From NCBI GenBank assembly GCA_022566355.1, contig JADFJB010000037.1, positions 1 to 36,120 on the forward strand: a DNA stretch of 36,120 nt, read 5' to 3'. How positions within the stretch are numbered: position 1 is the first letter of the stretch; each line of letters starts with the position of its first letter. The notes beneath the pieces are model-generated. The model saw nothing but the letters and a program-made list of their open reading frames with translations, did no database searches and was not told where the DNA came from. The stretch is from a candidate division KSB1 bacterium. Its GTDB lineage: Bacteria > Zhuqueibacterota > JdFR-76 > DREG01. Shown one piece after another: positions 7,771-16,647 of the stretch. Made by a program: the position numbers and the translations under genes.

Positions 7771-7884
7771 CTATCCTTGTCTTTGTTTATGACGAGGATT
7801 GCTACAGATTACTCTAACAACACCTTTTCTCTTGATTATTGTGCATTTGTCGCAAATGCGTTTTACAGATGCTCTAACTTTCAT
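7771..7884 (-). CDS. rpmJ: 50S ribosomal protein L36
   Basis: A 37-aa protein read from the ATG at 7884 to a TAG at 7771. It begins M-K-V-R-A-S-V-K and carries the zinc ligands C11, C14, C27 and H32 in the family pattern C-D-K-C ... [12 protein letters not shown]. This is the zinc-binding form of L36. It lies between infA and rpsM with short gaps (11 and 15 nt), the usual map-infA-rpmJ-rpsM order. Confidence 0.97.
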   Translation of the reverse strand: MKVRASVKRICDKCTIIKRKGVVRVICSNPRHKQRQG

Positions 7885-7895
7885 TTCCAAACCTT

Positions 7896-8114
7896 TTATT
7901 TATAACGATATGTGATTCTACCTCTTGTTAAATCGTATGGTGATAATTCAACTGTAACCTTATCACCCGGCAATATTTTGATAAAATGCATTCTCATCTT
8001 TCCTGAAATGTGAGCCAAAACCTTATAACCATTCTCCAACTCTACACGAAAAGTTGCATTAGGCAGAGTTTCAACAATGGTACCGTCCATTTTAATTGGT
8101 TCTTCTTTTGCCAT
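7896..8114 (-). CDS. infA: Translation initiation factor IF-1
   Basis: A 72-aa S1/OB-fold protein that binds the 30S A site during initiation. It matches the standard IF-1 length and contains [10 protein letters not shown]-x-F-R-V-E-L-E-N-G and the C-terminal [10 protein letters not shown]. It sits in the spc-alpha junction between map and rpmJ, 23 nt after map. Confidence 0.98.
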   Translation of the reverse strand: MAKEEPIKMDGTIVETLPNATFRVELENGYKVLAHISGKMRMHFIKILPGDKVTVELSPYDLTRGRITYRYK

Positions 8115-8137
8115 TAATTCAGAGATCCTAAGTTATT

Positions 8138-8905
8138 TCAATGAAATGAATTTTCACCAATTCCTTCGGTTAATATTTGAGTCTCATCTTTATCGATCAC
8201 TATGGTATGCTCAAAATGAGCCGATGGTTTTCTATCTTTCGTAACCACAGTCCAACCGTCATTTTTTGTCTCTATGTCAAAGGTTCCAAGATTAAACATG
8301 GGTTCAATCGCCAAAACCATTCCTTCTCTTAATTTGGGCCCTTTGCCAGGATTTCCATAATTTGGAATTTGAGGCAATTCCCAAACGTCTAAACCAACTC
8401 CATGTCCAACTAATTCTCGCACAACAGATAATTGATTTGATTCCCCGTGCTTCTGAATAGCATGAGAAATATTGGATAAACGCTCACCGCATCTGGCTTC
8501 TTTAATTCCCAAATATAAACTTTCTTTTGTAACCTTTAGTAATTTGTCAATTTCAGGTTCAACTTCGCCTATCTTAAAAGTAAAAGCTGCATCACTAAAG
8601 TAACCGGCATAATTAACACCAATATCAATTCCAACGATCTGCCCGTTTTTCAATACTCTCTTATCCGGTATGCCATGGACAATCTCTTCATCTACGGAGA
8701 TACATACGCTTCCAGGAAACCCATTGAAATCCTTAAACGATGGAACTGCTTTTTTAGACCGGATAAAACTTTCGATTTCTTTGTCAATTTCTATCAGCTT
8801 TACACCGGCTTTTATGTTTTTTTCAATGAACTTAAATGTGTCAACAAGAATTCTACTGGATTCACGAATTCGATCAACTTGCTTTTTTGACTTTATTTGA
8901 ATCAT
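8138..8905 (-). CDS. map: Methionine aminopeptidase, type I
   Basis: Removes the initiator Met from nascent proteins at the ribosomal exit. The 255-aa product has the pita-bread fold. The five metal ligands are present: D94 and D105 (D-I-G-V-N ... F-S-D-A-A), H168 (V-G-H-G-V-G), E201 (I-E-P-M) and E232 (F-E-H-T). H77 in V-H-G-I-P is the substrate-binding His. The N-terminal SH3-like and zinc-finger extension of some type I enzymes is absent. Its ATG overlaps the adk stop by four bases (ATGA), so the two genes are translationally coupled. Confidence 0.97.
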   Translation of the reverse strand: MIQIKSKKQVDRIRESSRILVDTFKFIEKNIKAGVKLIEIDKEIESFIRSKKAVPSFKDFNGFPGSVCISVDEEIVHGIPDKRVLKNGQIVGIDIGVNYAGYFSDAAFTFKIGEVEPEIDKLLKVTKESLYLGIKEARCGERLSNISHAIQKHGESNQLSVVRELVGHGVGLDVWELPQIPNYGNPGKGPKLREGMVLAIEPMFNLGTFDIETKNDGWTVVTKDRKPSAHFEHTIVIDKDETQILTEGIGENSFH

Positions 8906-9567
8906 CCTTCGGCATACATATTTTGCAAAATCGATGTAATCGATTCGTATACATTGTTCGCAGATTGTGCTCCATCGACTTTCTGCAGAAGAGATTGATC
9001 CGCATAAAAAGAACTTACCGGTTTCGTTAGCTCATCATAAATTTTTAGTCTATTTTGAACAGTTTCCTCTCGATCATCTTCTCGCTGAATAACTGTCTCA
9101 TCACATTTTAAACATTTGCCAGAAGGCGGATTATTCAATAAGTTATAATCTACTCCACAATTTGGGCAAAGACGCCGGTTTGAAATCCTTTTAACAATTT
9201 CTTCATTGTCGAGTTCAATTTCGATAACTGCATCTATCGGTAAATTGAGTTTGGTTAAGGCTTCTTGCAAAGCTTCAGCCTGCGCAATAGTCCTTGGAAA
9301 CCCATCCAATATAAAACCAATATTTTGATCATTCTTTTGAATTCGATTTAACAGCATTTCAATAACTAAGTTATCTGGGACTAAGTCACCTTTGTCCATG
9401 TAAGATTTAGCTATTTCACCTAAGTTGGTTCTGGTTTTAATCTCATCTCTCAACATATCTCCGGTGGAGATATGTGGTATCGAATAAGTTTTACTAAACT
9501 TTTTTGCTTGTGTCCCTTTTCCTACACCCGGAGCGCCCAACATAATAATCCTGAGTGTACTCTCCAT
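8902..9567 (-). CDS. adk: Adenylate kinase (zinc-lid form)
   Basis: Interconverts ATP + AMP and 2 ADP in the cytoplasm. The 221-aa protein has the P-loop G-A-P-G-V-G-K-G-T-Q (11-20), the AMP-binding segment with S-T-G-D-M-L-R (34-40), and D-G-F-P-R-T (88-93). The LID domain carries four Cys in two C-x2-C pairs (C134/C137, C152/C155), the structural zinc form. Its ATG shares one base with the secY stop (TAATG), and its stop overlaps map. The secY-adk-map-infA order is the classic spc distal arrangement. Confidence 0.98.
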   Translation of the reverse strand: MESTLRIIMLGAPGVGKGTQAKKFSKTYSIPHISTGDMLRDEIKTRTNLGEIAKSYMDKGDLVPDNLVIEMLLNRIQKNDQNIGFILDGFPRTIAQAEALQEALTKLNLPIDAVIEIELDNEEIVKRISNRRLCPNCGVDYNLLNNPPSGKCLKCDETVIQREDDREETVQNRLKIYDELTKPVSSFYADQSLLQKVDGAQSANNVYESITSILQNMYAEG

Positions 9568-10892
9568 TAAAATCGTCGACTTTTTATCCGACCAGTTTTC
9601 ATGAAACCATCATAGTGCCGCATTAAAAGATGCGATTCAATTTGTTGTAGAAAATCCAGCGCTACACCTACTACAATCAATAAACCTGTGCCACCGTAAA
9701 ATGATGCAAAATTATAACTCACATTTGTAAACTTCATAATGAAGTAAGGAAAAATCGCAATTAAGGCTAAAAAGACTGAGCCTGGCAATGTAATTCTTGT
9801 CAAGATATAATCCAAGAATTCTGATGTTTTTTTGCCTGGTCTCACACCTGGTACGAAACCGCCGTATTTTTTCATATTATCCGCAATATCAACTGGGTTA
9901 AAAACAATTGCAGTATAAAAATAGGTAAAGAAAACAATCAACATTCCATAAAAGAACCAATAAACACCAGATGTAATATCAAACCAGCCACCGATGGTTT
10001 GCATGATTTCGCTGTCCGGAAATAATGGGATAACCGTATTTGGGACAAACATGATAGATTGAGCAAAAATGATTGGCATAACGCCCGCGGTGGTAACTTT
10101 CATCGGGATGTGTGTGCTTTGTCCGCCATACATTTTTCGACCAATAACACGCTTCGCATATTGAACCGGGATTTTCCTCGTGCCTTGTGTAATGAGAACC
10201 ACAGCTGCTATTGTTAAAACCATAACTGCCATTAATACCAATTCGGTTATTATCGCACGGTTTCCAGCCATAAGCTGCTGAACTTCATCTAAAATTGCAT
10301 TTGGGAACTGGGCGATAATTCCAATAAAAATGATTAGTGAAATTCCATTTCCAATACCTCGGTCATCTATCTGTTCTCCTAACCACATGATGAAAATAGT
10401 ACCGGTAGCGAGCGTAATCATTGTTAAAAATCTAAATCCATAACCGGGGTCTGCTACGGCCGCAAGGCCTGATGGTGTAAAAATACTTTCCAGAAATATG
10501 CTAACACCCCATGCTTGCATACATGCAATCGACACAGTTCCGTAGCGAGTATATTGAATGATTTTTTTTCTACCTTCTTCACCTTCTTTTTGAAGTTTTT
10601 GAAAATGAGGGACGACTGCACCTAATAACTGCAAAATAATGGATGCAGATATATATGGCATTATTCCCAGGGCAAATACAGTAGCTTTTCGGAACGACCC
10701 ACCAGCAAACATATCATAAAGGCCAAACAAAGTATTTTGGGAACTAGCGAAAAACTCAGCTAATGCGACCGTATTTATTCCCGGTGTAGGAACGTGGCCG
10801 CCTAATCGATAGATCACCAAAATTCCCAAAGTAAATAGAATCCGTTTTTTGAGTTCAGGAATTTTAAAAACGTTCTGAAATTGGTCTATCAT
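9567..10892 (-). CDS. secY: Preprotein translocase subunit SecY
   Basis: The channel of the Sec translocon in the inner membrane. It is 441 aa with about ten hydrophobic membrane segments. The family motifs G-G-H-V-P-T-P-G-I near residues 32-40, the D-R-G-I-G-N-G-I-S signature and R-F-V-P-G-x-R-P-G-K (here G-F-V-P-G-V-R-P-G-K) are visible. It overlaps rplO by four bases (ATGA) and adk by one, so translation of the three is coupled. SecE is encoded at 35397-35585 in the same window. Confidence 0.98.
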   Translation of the reverse strand: MIDQFQNVFKIPELKKRILFTLGILVIYRLGGHVPTPGINTVALAEFFASSQNTLFGLYDMFAGGSFRKATVFALGIMPYISASIILQLLGAVVPHFQKLQKEGEEGRKKIIQYTRYGTVSIACMQAWGVSIFLESIFTPSGLAAVADPGYGFRFLTMITLATGTIFIMWLGEQIDDRGIGNGISLIIFIGIIAQFPNAILDEVQQLMAGNRAIITELVLMAVMVLTIAAVVLITQGTRKIPVQYAKRVIGRKMYGGQSTHIPMKVTTAGVMPIIFAQSIMFVPNTVIPLFPDSEIMQTIGGWFDITSGVYWFFYGMLIVFFTYFYTAIVFNPVDIADNMKKYGGFVPGVRPGKKTSEFLDYILTRITLPGSVFLALIAIFPYFIMKFTNVSYNFASFYGGTGLLIVVGVALDFLQQIESHLLMRHYDGFMKTGRIKSRRF

Positions 10893-11329
10893 AGAACAAC
10901 AGCCTTTCCACCTGCAGCTTCAATTTTTTCTTTGGCCGATTTACTGAAAGCGTTTGCTGAAATTTCAATAGGATGAGCTAATTCGCCAACTCCCAATATC
11001 TTAACTGGTTTTCTAAGATTGTGTAATAGTCCTTTTTCTACAAGAACTTCAGGAGTAACCTGATCAATTTTTTCTAATCGAGCTAGATCTTTTAAATTTA
11101 AAATTGAATATTCAGTTCTAAAAATATTAGTAAATCCACGCTTCGGTAAACGTCGTTGAATCGGCATTTGACCACCTTCAAACCAGGCACGATTTTTATA
11201 CCCGGAGCGTGATTTTTGTCCTTTATGACCTTTACAAGATGTTCCGCCATGACCGGAACCCTGTCCCCGCCCAACACGTTTCTTATTTTGTCTTGCACCT
11301 TTTGGATATTTCAGGTTAGATAAATTCAT
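10889..11329 (-). CDS. rplO: 50S ribosomal protein L15
   Basis: Late-assembling large-subunit protein, 146 aa. The glycine-rich R-V-G-R-G-x-G-S-G-H-G-G-T-S-C-K-G-H-K-G-Q motif (residues ~19-40) is the family signature, and the C-terminal globular part ends in A-A-G-G-K-A-V-V-L. It is followed directly by secY with an ATGA overlap, the standard coupling of L15 with the translocon gene. Confidence 0.98.
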   Translation of the reverse strand: MNLSNLKYPKGARQNKKRVGRGQGSGHGGTSCKGHKGQKSRSGYKNRAWFEGGQMPIQRRLPKRGFTNIFRTEYSILNLKDLARLEKIDQVTPEVLVEKGLLHNLRKPVKILGVGELAHPIEISANAFSKSAKEKIEAAGGKAVVL

Positions 11330-11348
11330 AGTATATCAATAATCCCGG

Positions 11349-11534
11349 TTAAACTTCTTCTACAGAAACCAGATGCGCAACCCGGCGAATCATGCCACGA
11401 ATTTGCGGAGTATCATTATGCTCTGCAGTGTGGTGCATTTTTCGAATTCCAAGTGCTGCCATGGTTAATTTTTGTTTTTTCTGTCGATGGATTGTACTTC
11501 GTATTTGTGTTACACGTAATTTCTTATTTGGCAT
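11349..11534 (-). CDS. rpmD: 50S ribosomal protein L30
   Basis: A 61-aa protein starting at the ATG at 11534 (M-P-N-K-K-L-R-V-T-Q), chosen because a GGAG motif lies about 8-9 nt upstream and the sequence then matches L30 from its first residues; a longer in-frame reading from 11561 adds nine unrelated residues. The motif R-S-T-I-H-R-Q-K-K-Q-K-L-T-M-A-A-L-G and the tail R-M-I-x-x-V-x-H-L-V-type ending identify it. Located between rpsE and rplO as in the spc operon. Confidence 0.95.
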   Translation of the reverse strand: MPNKKLRVTQIRSTIHRQKKQKLTMAALGIRKMHHTAEHNDTPQIRGMIRRVAHLVSVEEV

Positions 11535-11564
11535 TGTAAATTCTCCGATTATCCAAATCAACTA

Positions 11565-12065
11565 TTAAGAGAAAATAAAATCTATATCCGTTTCGCGTTG
11601 CTTGGCAACAGTGAAAGCATCACGTAAACTTGCAAGCCCTTGCAAAGTCGCTTTAACGACATTGTGAGGATTGGTTGAACCAATATTTTTCGCAAGAATG
11701 TCTGTAATACCTGCAGAATCCATAATTGCTCGAATAGCTCCACCTGCGATTACACCAGTTCCCGGAGCAGCCGGTTTCAACATAACACGTGCTGCGCCAT
11801 ATTTTGCCAATAAAGCGTGAGGAATGGTTCCTTTTACAATCCGAACGCGGAATAGCGATTTTTTCGCATTTTCCGTGGCTTTGGAAATAGCCTCTGTTAC
11901 TTCGTTTGCTTTACCAAATCCCGCACCCACATGTCCTTTCCCATCTCCAACCACAACAATGGAATTAAAACTGAAACGCCGTCCACCCTTAACAACTTTA
12001 GCAACACGGTTTAAATGGACGACTCTTTCTTTTAAATCAAGTTCACTTGGACTTATCCTATCCAA
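11565..12065 (-). CDS. rpsE: 30S ribosomal protein S5 (TTG start)
   Basis: Small-subunit protein of the mRNA entry side and decoding fidelity. I start it at the TTG at 12065 (M-D-R-I-S-P-S-E-L; 166 aa) because a perfect AAGGAGG (12076-12070) lies 4 nt upstream. An in-frame TTG at 12086 exists but has no Shine-Dalgarno. The dsRBD-like N domain has [10 protein letters not shown] and V-G-D-G-K-G-H-V-G-x-G-x-G-K-A; the C domain has G-T-G-V-I-A-G-G-A-x-R. Spacing to rplR is 30 nt with this start. Confidence 0.95.
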   Translation of the reverse strand: MDRISPSELDLKERVVHLNRVAKVVKGGRRFSFNSIVVVGDGKGHVGAGFGKANEVTEAISKATENAKKSLFRVRIVKGTIPHALLAKYGAARVMLKPAAPGTGVIAGGAIRAIMDSAGITDILAKNIGSTNPHNVVKATLQGLASLRDAFTVAKQRETDIDFIFS

Positions 12066-12095
12066 AAGACCTCCTTGCTTATGCAATCAAAAAAA

Positions 12096-12479
12096 TTAAA
12101 ACTTAAGCCCACCTTTGCGAGCTCCTTCAGCAACCGCTTTAACGCGACCGTGATAAATAAAACCATTACGATCATACACTACAGATTCAATTTTTAAATC
12201 TTTTGCTTTTTTAGCAATTTCATTTCCAATAAGAAAACCTAACTCTATCTTTCCTTTTTCTTTCGCTTTTTCAACAGCGGATTTTAATTGGGGTGATAGT
12301 GTTGATATTCCTGTGATTGTCTTTCCAGCCAAATCATCAACTAATTGGGCATATATGTGCCTTTGACTGCGGTAAATCGTTAACCGGGGCCTTTCAGCAG
12401 TCCCTGAAACAGTGCTTCGAATACGCAATTTTCTTTTGATTCTGTTTTTTTTAGTTTTATAAAGTTTTTTATTTTTCAT
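12096..12479 (-). CDS. rplR: 50S ribosomal protein L18
   Basis: A 5S rRNA-binding protein of 127 aa, part of the central protuberance with L5. The very basic N terminus ([12 protein letters not shown]) is followed by the L18 motifs R-P-R-L-T-I-Y-R-S-x-R-H-I-Y-A-Q and the terminal [13 protein letters not shown]-x-G-G-L-K-F. It sits between rplF and rpsE. No oddities. Confidence 0.98.
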   Translation of the reverse strand: MKNKKLYKTKKNRIKRKLRIRSTVSGTAERPRLTIYRSQRHIYAQLVDDLAGKTITGISTLSPQLKSAVEKAKEKGKIELGFLIGNEIAKKAKDLKIESVVYDRNGFIYHGRVKAVAEGARKGGLKF

Positions 12480-12506
12480 TTAAAATACCGCTTTAATTCT
12501 TTTCTT

Positions 12507-13043
12507 TTATGCAGCTGATTTACCAGCTTTTCTTCTTACAACTTCATCTTTGTAGCGAATCCCTTTGCCCTTGTATGGCTCGGGAGGTCTAAAGGACCGA
12601 ATTTTTGCCGCGATCATTCCCACTAACTGTTTATCGATTCCAGTTACTGTAAATTCCGTTGGTGTTTTTACGACGATATCCACACTTTTAGGAGGAACCA
12701 TGATGATAGAGTGAGAAAATCCTAAGCTAAAAATTGCGGCTTTATCTTTTGATTCCACACGATAACCCACACCGATTATTTCCAAGTCCTTTTCAAATCC
12801 TTTTGAAACACCCGTAACATTATTTGCTAACAAGGCCCGGTATAATCCATGGAAGGATCGATGCTGCCGATGATCTGATGGACGATTTACTGTTAAAGAT
12901 CCATCCTCCAATTTCAAAGATATAACAGGATCAACCTTTAATCCCAGCTCTCCTTTTGGACCTTTAATTGTGACATGATTCTTTTTGATATCAACTGTTA
13001 CTCCTTCCGGGATCGGAATAGGAACTTTGCCTATACGAGACAC
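12507..13043 (-). CDS. rplF: 50S ribosomal protein L6 (GTG start)
   Basis: A 178-aa protein near the factor-binding site. It starts M-S-R-I-G-K-V-P-I-P-I-P-x-G-V, the usual L6 opening. The first codon is GTG at 13043, placed 7 nt after AGGAGG. The tandem L6 folds and the C-terminal R-x-P-E-P-Y-K-G-K-G-I-R-Y signature are intact. It lies between rpsH and rplR. Confidence 0.98.
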   Translation of the reverse strand: MSRIGKVPIPIPEGVTVDIKKNHVTIKGPKGELGLKVDPVISLKLEDGSLTVNRPSDHRQHRSFHGLYRALLANNVTGVSKGFEKDLEIIGVGYRVESKDKAAIFSLGFSHSIIMVPPKSVDIVVKTPTEFTVTGIDKQLVGMIAAKIRSFRPPEPYKGKGIRYKDEVVRRKAGKSAA

Positions 13044-13065
13044 TGAATAACCTCCTGGTTAAACG

Positions 13066-13464
13066 CTACCAAATATAGCATAATACTTCCCCGCCGATAC
13101 TGCGCTTATTTGCTTCTTTGTTTGTAATAACACCTTGTGAAGTACTCATCACGGCAATACCTAAATTGTTCAAAACACGGGGAAGATTTTCGTTGTTTAC
13201 ATAAACCCGGCGACCCGGTTTACTAATGCGGCGCAAACCCTGAATAAGTGGCAGTTCATCCTTACCATATTTCAGATAAACCCTTATTAATCCCTGTTTG
13301 CCATCGTCGATGTTAATATAATTTTGAACGTACTTGTGTTGCAGTAATATCTTAGTTATATTCCTTTTAATATTAGAAGCAGGAATATCGACCTTTTTAT
13401 GGCCTGCTTTTTGTGCATTTCGAATTCGTGTTAAATAATCCGAAATTGGGTCAGTCATGGACAT
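13066..13464 (-). CDS. rpsH: 30S ribosomal protein S8
   Basis: Primary 16S rRNA-binding protein of 132 aa; in enterobacteria it represses the spc operon by binding the rplE leader. The protein opens M-S-M-T-D-P-I-S-D-Y-L-T-R-I-R-N-A and ends with the G-I-A-V-M-S-T-S-Q-G-V and G-G-E-V-L-C-Y-I-W signatures. A GGAG is 7 nt before the ATG. Located between the S14 gene and rplF. Confidence 0.98.
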   Translation of the reverse strand: MSMTDPISDYLTRIRNAQKAGHKKVDIPASNIKRNITKILLQHKYVQNYINIDDGKQGLIRVYLKYGKDELPLIQGLRRISKPGRRVYVNNENLPRVLNNLGIAVMSTSQGVITNKEANKRSIGGEVLCYIW

Positions 13465-13495
13465 TTACTTACTCCTAAAACAAATCATTACTTAT

Positions 13496-13681
13496 TCACC
13501 AACTTGCCTTTAGAACACCTGGAATTTCACCTTTTAAAGCCAATTCCCTAAAGCAGATTCTACATAAACCAAACTTACGCAAATATGCGCGAGCTCTACC
13601 ACAACGATTACAACGTGTGTATCCTCGAACTTTAAATTTTGGTTTTCTTTTTGATTTAACCACTAAAGATGTTTTCGCCAT
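13496..13681 (-). CDS. rpsZ: 30S ribosomal protein S14, type Z
   Basis: The short zinc-binding form of S14, 61 aa, which sits in the 30S head. Zinc ligands are C24 and C27 (C-N-R-C-G-R) and C40 and C43 (C-R-I-C-F-R-E-L-A). The C-terminal G-E-I-P-G-V-x-K-A-S-W is typical. A longer zinc-free paralogue, which many bacteria keep for zinc limitation, is not present in this window. The standard rplE-rpsZ-rpsH order is kept. Confidence 0.97.
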   Translation of the reverse strand: MAKTSLVVKSKRKPKFKVRGYTRCNRCGRARAYLRKFGLCRICFRELALKGEIPGVLKASW

Positions 13682-13697
13682 TCTCTATCCTTTCTTT

Positions 13698-14252
13698 CTA
13701 CCTGGTGCGAAATGGCATTCCGAACTCTTTTAAAAGCTCAAAAGCTTCTTCATCAGTTTTTGCAGTTGTGCAAAAGGTAACATCCATCCCACGAATCTGG
13801 TCTACTTTATCATAATCTATTTCCGGAAAAATAATCTGTTCACGAACGCCGATAGTGTAATTCCCATGCCCATCGAAGGATTTATCCGATAAACCGCGAA
13901 AATCCCTAACTCGTGGTAGTGCTATACTTATAAATCTATCCAAGAATTCATACATATAATTTTGCCGCAATGTAACCATACAGCCAATTTCCATTCCTTC
14001 GCGAAGCTTAAAATTAGAAATAGACTTTTTAGCTCGCCTGATGGAAGGTTTTTGTCCCGTTATTTGCTGTAAGTCGCTAACTGCCCCTTCAAGGACTTTT
14101 GGATTCTGAATTGCTTCACCCACACCAATATTGGTAACAATTTTTTCAAGTTTAGGAACTTGCATAACATTTTCATAACTAAACCGTTTCATCAGGTTTG
14201 CTATGATTGAATCTTTATATTGATTTTTTAATCTAGGTTTATAATCGCTCAC
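13698..14252 (-). CDS. rplE: 50S ribosomal protein L5 (GTG start)
   Basis: A 5S rRNA-binding protein of the central protuberance. I start it at the GTG at 14252 (M-S-D-Y-K-P-R-L-K, typical for L5; 184 aa) because a GGAG motif lies 7 nt upstream. An in-frame TTG at 14273 would add seven unrelated residues without a binding site. Motifs include V-P-K-L-E-K-I-V-x-N-I-G-V-G-E-A, Q-K-P-x-x-R-R-A-K-K-S-I and [17 protein letters not shown]. It lies between rplX and rpsZ. Confidence 0.96.
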   Translation of the reverse strand: MSDYKPRLKNQYKDSIIANLMKRFSYENVMQVPKLEKIVTNIGVGEAIQNPKVLEGAVSDLQQITGQKPSIRRAKKSISNFKLREGMEIGCMVTLRQNYMYEFLDRFISIALPRVRDFRGLSDKSFDGHGNYTIGVREQIIFPEIDYDKVDQIRGMDVTFCTTAKTDEEAFELLKEFGMPFRTR

Positions 14253-14284
14253 TTCAATGCTCCATATTCCCAATCTAGTTTATG

Positions 14285-14638
14285 TCAAGCTGCTTGGATC
14301 ATTTCGCCGCATTTCTTACAGCTTCGTACCCTTGATCCATCGGCTATAACTTTAAAGCTTACCCGAGTGGGTTCTCCACATTTCTCACAAACAACCATGA
14401 CATTTGATGCGTTAACCATACCTTCCTTCTCAACAATCCCGCCTTTAGGATTGGTTTGACTAGGTTTTGTATGCCGCTTTATGAAATTAACACCTTCAAT
14501 AATCACACGCTGTTCCTTTGGCAAAACCTTAAGTACTTTCCCTTGCTTTCCCTTATCTTCACCAGACAAGATAAGCACATGATCGTTTTTTCTAACAAAC
14601 ATTGGTTTGCCAGAACCTAATTTTTTCTTTTTGAACAT
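14285..14638 (-). CDS. rplX: 50S ribosomal protein L24
   Basis: Assembly-initiating large-subunit protein of 117 aa. The KOW motif lies near residues 18-45 (V-L-I-L-S-G-E-D-K-G-K-Q-G-K-V). The C-terminal half carries two C-x2-C pairs (C84/C87 and C107/C110), likely a zinc knuckle that many bacterial L24 proteins have and E. coli lacks. Its ATG shares one base with the rplN stop (TAATG), so the pair is translationally coupled. Confidence 0.97.
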   Translation of the reverse strand: MFKKKKLGSGKPMFVRKNDHVLILSGEDKGKQGKVLKVLPKEQRVIIEGVNFIKRHTKPSQTNPKGGIVEKEGMVNASNVMVVCEKCGEPTRVSFKVIADGSRVRSCKKCGEMIQAA

Positions 14639-15006
14639 TACAAAACCTCTGGCGCCAATGATGCGATTTTCATAAATTGCTTTTCCCTTAACTCTCGTGC
14701 AACCGGGCCAAAAATACGAGTACCTCTTGGTTCGTTTTGTTCAGTAATCAATACAGCAGCATTTTCATCAAACCGGATATAGGAACCATCATGACGTCGC
14801 ATTTCTTTTTTAGTCCGCACAACCACTGCCCTGCTTACCTCACCTTTTTTAACACCGGCCCCAGGAATTGCTGATTTTACAGACACCACAATGATGTCAC
14901 CAATTCTGGCATACCGTCTTCTAGTCCCACCCAAAACACGTATGCACATCACTTTTTTTGCACCTGTATTATCTGCAACAATTAGCCGAGAATGTACTTG
15001 AATCAT
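14638..15006 (-). CDS. rplN: 50S ribosomal protein L14
   Basis: A 122-aa protein at the subunit interface. It has the standard opening M-I-Q-V[13 protein letters not shown] and the motif G-x-x-V-K-K-G-E-V-x-x-A-V-V-V-R-T-K, and ends with [16 protein letters not shown] lies 10 nt before the ATG. It begins the spc section, 27 nt after rpsQ. Confidence 0.98.
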   Translation of the reverse strand: MIQVHSRLIVADNTGAKKVMCIRVLGGTRRRYARIGDIIVVSVKSAIPGAGVKKGEVSRAVVVRTKKEMRRHDGSYIRFDENAAVLITEQNEPRGTRIFGPVARELREKQFMKIASLAPEVL

Positions 15007-15033
15007 TTTTCCAAATCCTCACAACTTTCCAAA

Positions 15034-15312
15034 TTATTTGGCTCGCTCGATTATTTCTACCAATCTCCATCTTTTGTGGCGACTTAATGGACGCGTTTCC
15101 ATTAGCATCACTTTATCGCCAACATTGGACTGGTTTTTTTCATCATGAGCCATGAAATTTTTTCTGCGCTTAATGAACTTCTTGTAAACGGCGTGACGAA
15201 CTTGACGCTCGACAGTTACGACTCTTGTTTTATCCATTTTATCACTGACTACCACGCCCTGGATAATCTTGCGACGTCCACGTTTATCTTCCGAAGTTGT
15301 ATTATTTTCCAT
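15034..15312 (-). CDS. rpsQ: 30S ribosomal protein S17
   Basis: Primary 16S rRNA-binding OB-fold protein. The start at the ATG at 15312 (M-E-N-N-T-T-S-E-D; 92 aa) gives the usual S17 length; the longer in-frame reading from 15369 only runs through rpmC. The nearest AGGAG is about 13 nt upstream, inside the end of rpmC, and the two genes overlap by 11 bases. Family motifs are [14 protein letters not shown] and [14 protein letters not shown]-x-K-R-W. Last gene of the S10 section. Confidence 0.95.
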   Translation of the reverse strand: MENNTTSEDKRGRRKIIQGVVVSDKMDKTRVVTVERQVRHAVYKKFIKRRKNFMAHDEKNQSNVGDKVMLMETRPLSRHKRWRLVEIIERAK

Positions 15313-15541
15313 TTTCTTGCACTTTCTCCTTTTCACCAGTAAGCTTTCGTAAACCCGACTCACTTTCATGTATCACAGTTTTCATTTGAGCTCTTTCTCT
15401 ACGAACGATTCTGATTCTTAAAGGATTATTCAATTGACCAAGTGCTTTCTGATAGCGAAGATTACTCATTTCATCTTCCAAATCTTCAAGCCGAAATTGA
15501 ATTTCATTTAACGAAAGTTCTTTCAATTCATGCTGTTTCAT
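15302..15541 (-). CDS. rpmC: 50S ribosomal protein L29
   Basis: Exit-tunnel protein that helps dock trigger factor and SRP. It is helical and begins [14 protein letters not shown]. The core ends around residue 65, and a short polar Lys/Glu tail makes 79 aa. The motif N-P-L-R-I-R-x-V-R-R-x-R-A is typical. Its ATG overlaps the rplP stop by four bases, and its own end overlaps rpsQ, so rplP-rpmC-rpsQ is tightly coupled. Confidence 0.97.
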   Translation of the reverse strand: MKQHELKELSLNEIQFRLEDLEDEMSNLRYQKALGQLNNPLRIRIVRRERAQMKTVIHESESGLRKLTGEKEKVQENGK

Positions 15542-15960
15542 GATAAACCTATTTCTTCTGCAACAATAAATTTTGTTTTAATCGGCAGTTTATGGGATGC
15601 CAATCGCATTGCTTCTTTTGCAACTTCCGGAGAAACTCCTTCCATTTCAAATAGAATACGACCAGGTTTAACAACTGCCACCCAAAATTCAGGCGCTCCT
15701 TTTCCTTTACCCATTCTAGTTTCAAGGGGTTTTTTGGTGACTGGTTTATCAGGGAATATCCTGATCCATAACTTACCACCTCTTTTAACATGCCTCGTAA
15801 TCGCGATTCGAGCTGCCTCTATCTGCCGGCTGGATATCCATGCCGGCTCTAGTGATTTTAGAGCATAACTACCGAAACTAATTTCACAACCGACCATGGC
15901 TTTGCCGCGCATTCTTCCACGATGTTGTTTTCTGTATTTAACTCTTTTTGGCATTAACAT
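15538..15960 (-). CDS. rplP: 50S ribosomal protein L16
   Basis: Near the A-site tRNA elbow, 140 aa. It starts [17 protein letters not shown]; the ATG at 15960 lies 9 nt after AGGAG, so the M-L-M form is preferred over the internal ATG two codons later. The motifs [10 protein letters not shown] and [14 protein letters not shown] identify L16. Standard rpsC-rplP-rpmC order with an ATGA overlap to rpmC. Confidence 0.98.
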   Translation of the reverse strand: MLMPKRVKYRKQHRGRMRGKAMVGCEISFGSYALKSLEPAWISSRQIEAARIAITRHVKRGGKLWIRIFPDKPVTKKPLETRMGKGKGAPEFWVAVVKPGRILFEMEGVSPEVAKEAMRLASHKLPIKTKFIVAEEIGLS

Positions 15961-15984
15961 ACCGAAGTACTCCTGAAATGAATA

Positions 15985-16623
15985 TTAATCCAGAACAGAT
16001 CCAATTACTATACCTTTACAAATCCAGACCTTAACTCCAATGGCTCCATAGGTCGTATTTGCAGTAGCAATTGCATAATCAATATCTGCTCGCAAAGTAT
16101 GCAATGGAATCACACCATCCTTATAACTTTCTCTTCTCGCCATTTCAGCACCGCCCAACCTACCTGAACACTGGATTTTAATACCCTGCGCACCCATTCT
16201 CATCGTTGCTGTTATAGCTCTTTTCATTGCCCGTCGAAAAGATATCTTAGCTACCAATTGACGCGCAATATTGTCAGCTACTAGATAAGCATCAAGCTCG
16301 GGACGTTTAATTTCATTTACATTAACTTGAACGTCTTTGTTGGTTAGCCGTCGCAATTCTTCCATAAGCTGATCGACTTCCTGGCCTTTACGCCCGATTA
16401 CGATACCCGGCTTCGCAGTATTTATGATAACAGTTGCACGCTTCGAAGTTCTTTGAATTTCAATAGCTGAAATACCGGCATTCTGTAATCTTTTCCTAAT
16501 ATAGCGCCTTAAAAATATATCTTCTTCCAGAGTAGTAGCAAAATTTCGCTCATCAAACCAATTTGATGACCAATTTTTTATTACGCCAAGTCGGAAACCT
16601 ATAGGATGTGTTTTTTGACCCAA
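15985..16623 (-). CDS. rpsC: 30S ribosomal protein S3 (TTG start)
   Basis: Lines the mRNA entry tunnel. The 212-aa protein opens [13 protein letters not shown], the universal S3 start. The first codon is TTG at 16623, preceded by GGAGG with a 10-nt spacer, and no alternative start exists nearby. The KH domain has [16 protein letters not shown] (~67-82), and the C domain has R-R-A-M-K-R-A-I and [10 protein letters not shown]. It follows rplV by 24 nt. Confidence 0.97.
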   Translation of the reverse strand: MGQKTHPIGFRLGVIKNWSSNWFDERNFATTLEEDIFLRRYIRKRLQNAGISAIEIQRTSKRATVIINTAKPGIVIGRKGQEVDQLMEELRRLTNKDVQVNVNEIKRPELDAYLVADNIARQLVAKISFRRAMKRAITATMRMGAQGIKIQCSGRLGGAEMARRESYKDGVIPLHTLRADIDYAIATANTTYGAIGVKVWICKGIVIGSVLD

Positions 16624-16647
16624 AATTAATCTACCTCCAATAAATAA

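Noticed and set aside
12066-12086. Upstream TTG (12086) as the rpsE start
   Set aside because: No Shine-Dalgarno precedes it, and the strong AAGGAGG would then lie inside the coding region; the TTG at 12065 fits better.
14275-14290. TTGACA box at the end of rplX as a promoter for rplE
   Set aside because: At 17-nt spacing no -10-like hexamer follows, and the box overlaps the rplX stop region; likely chance.
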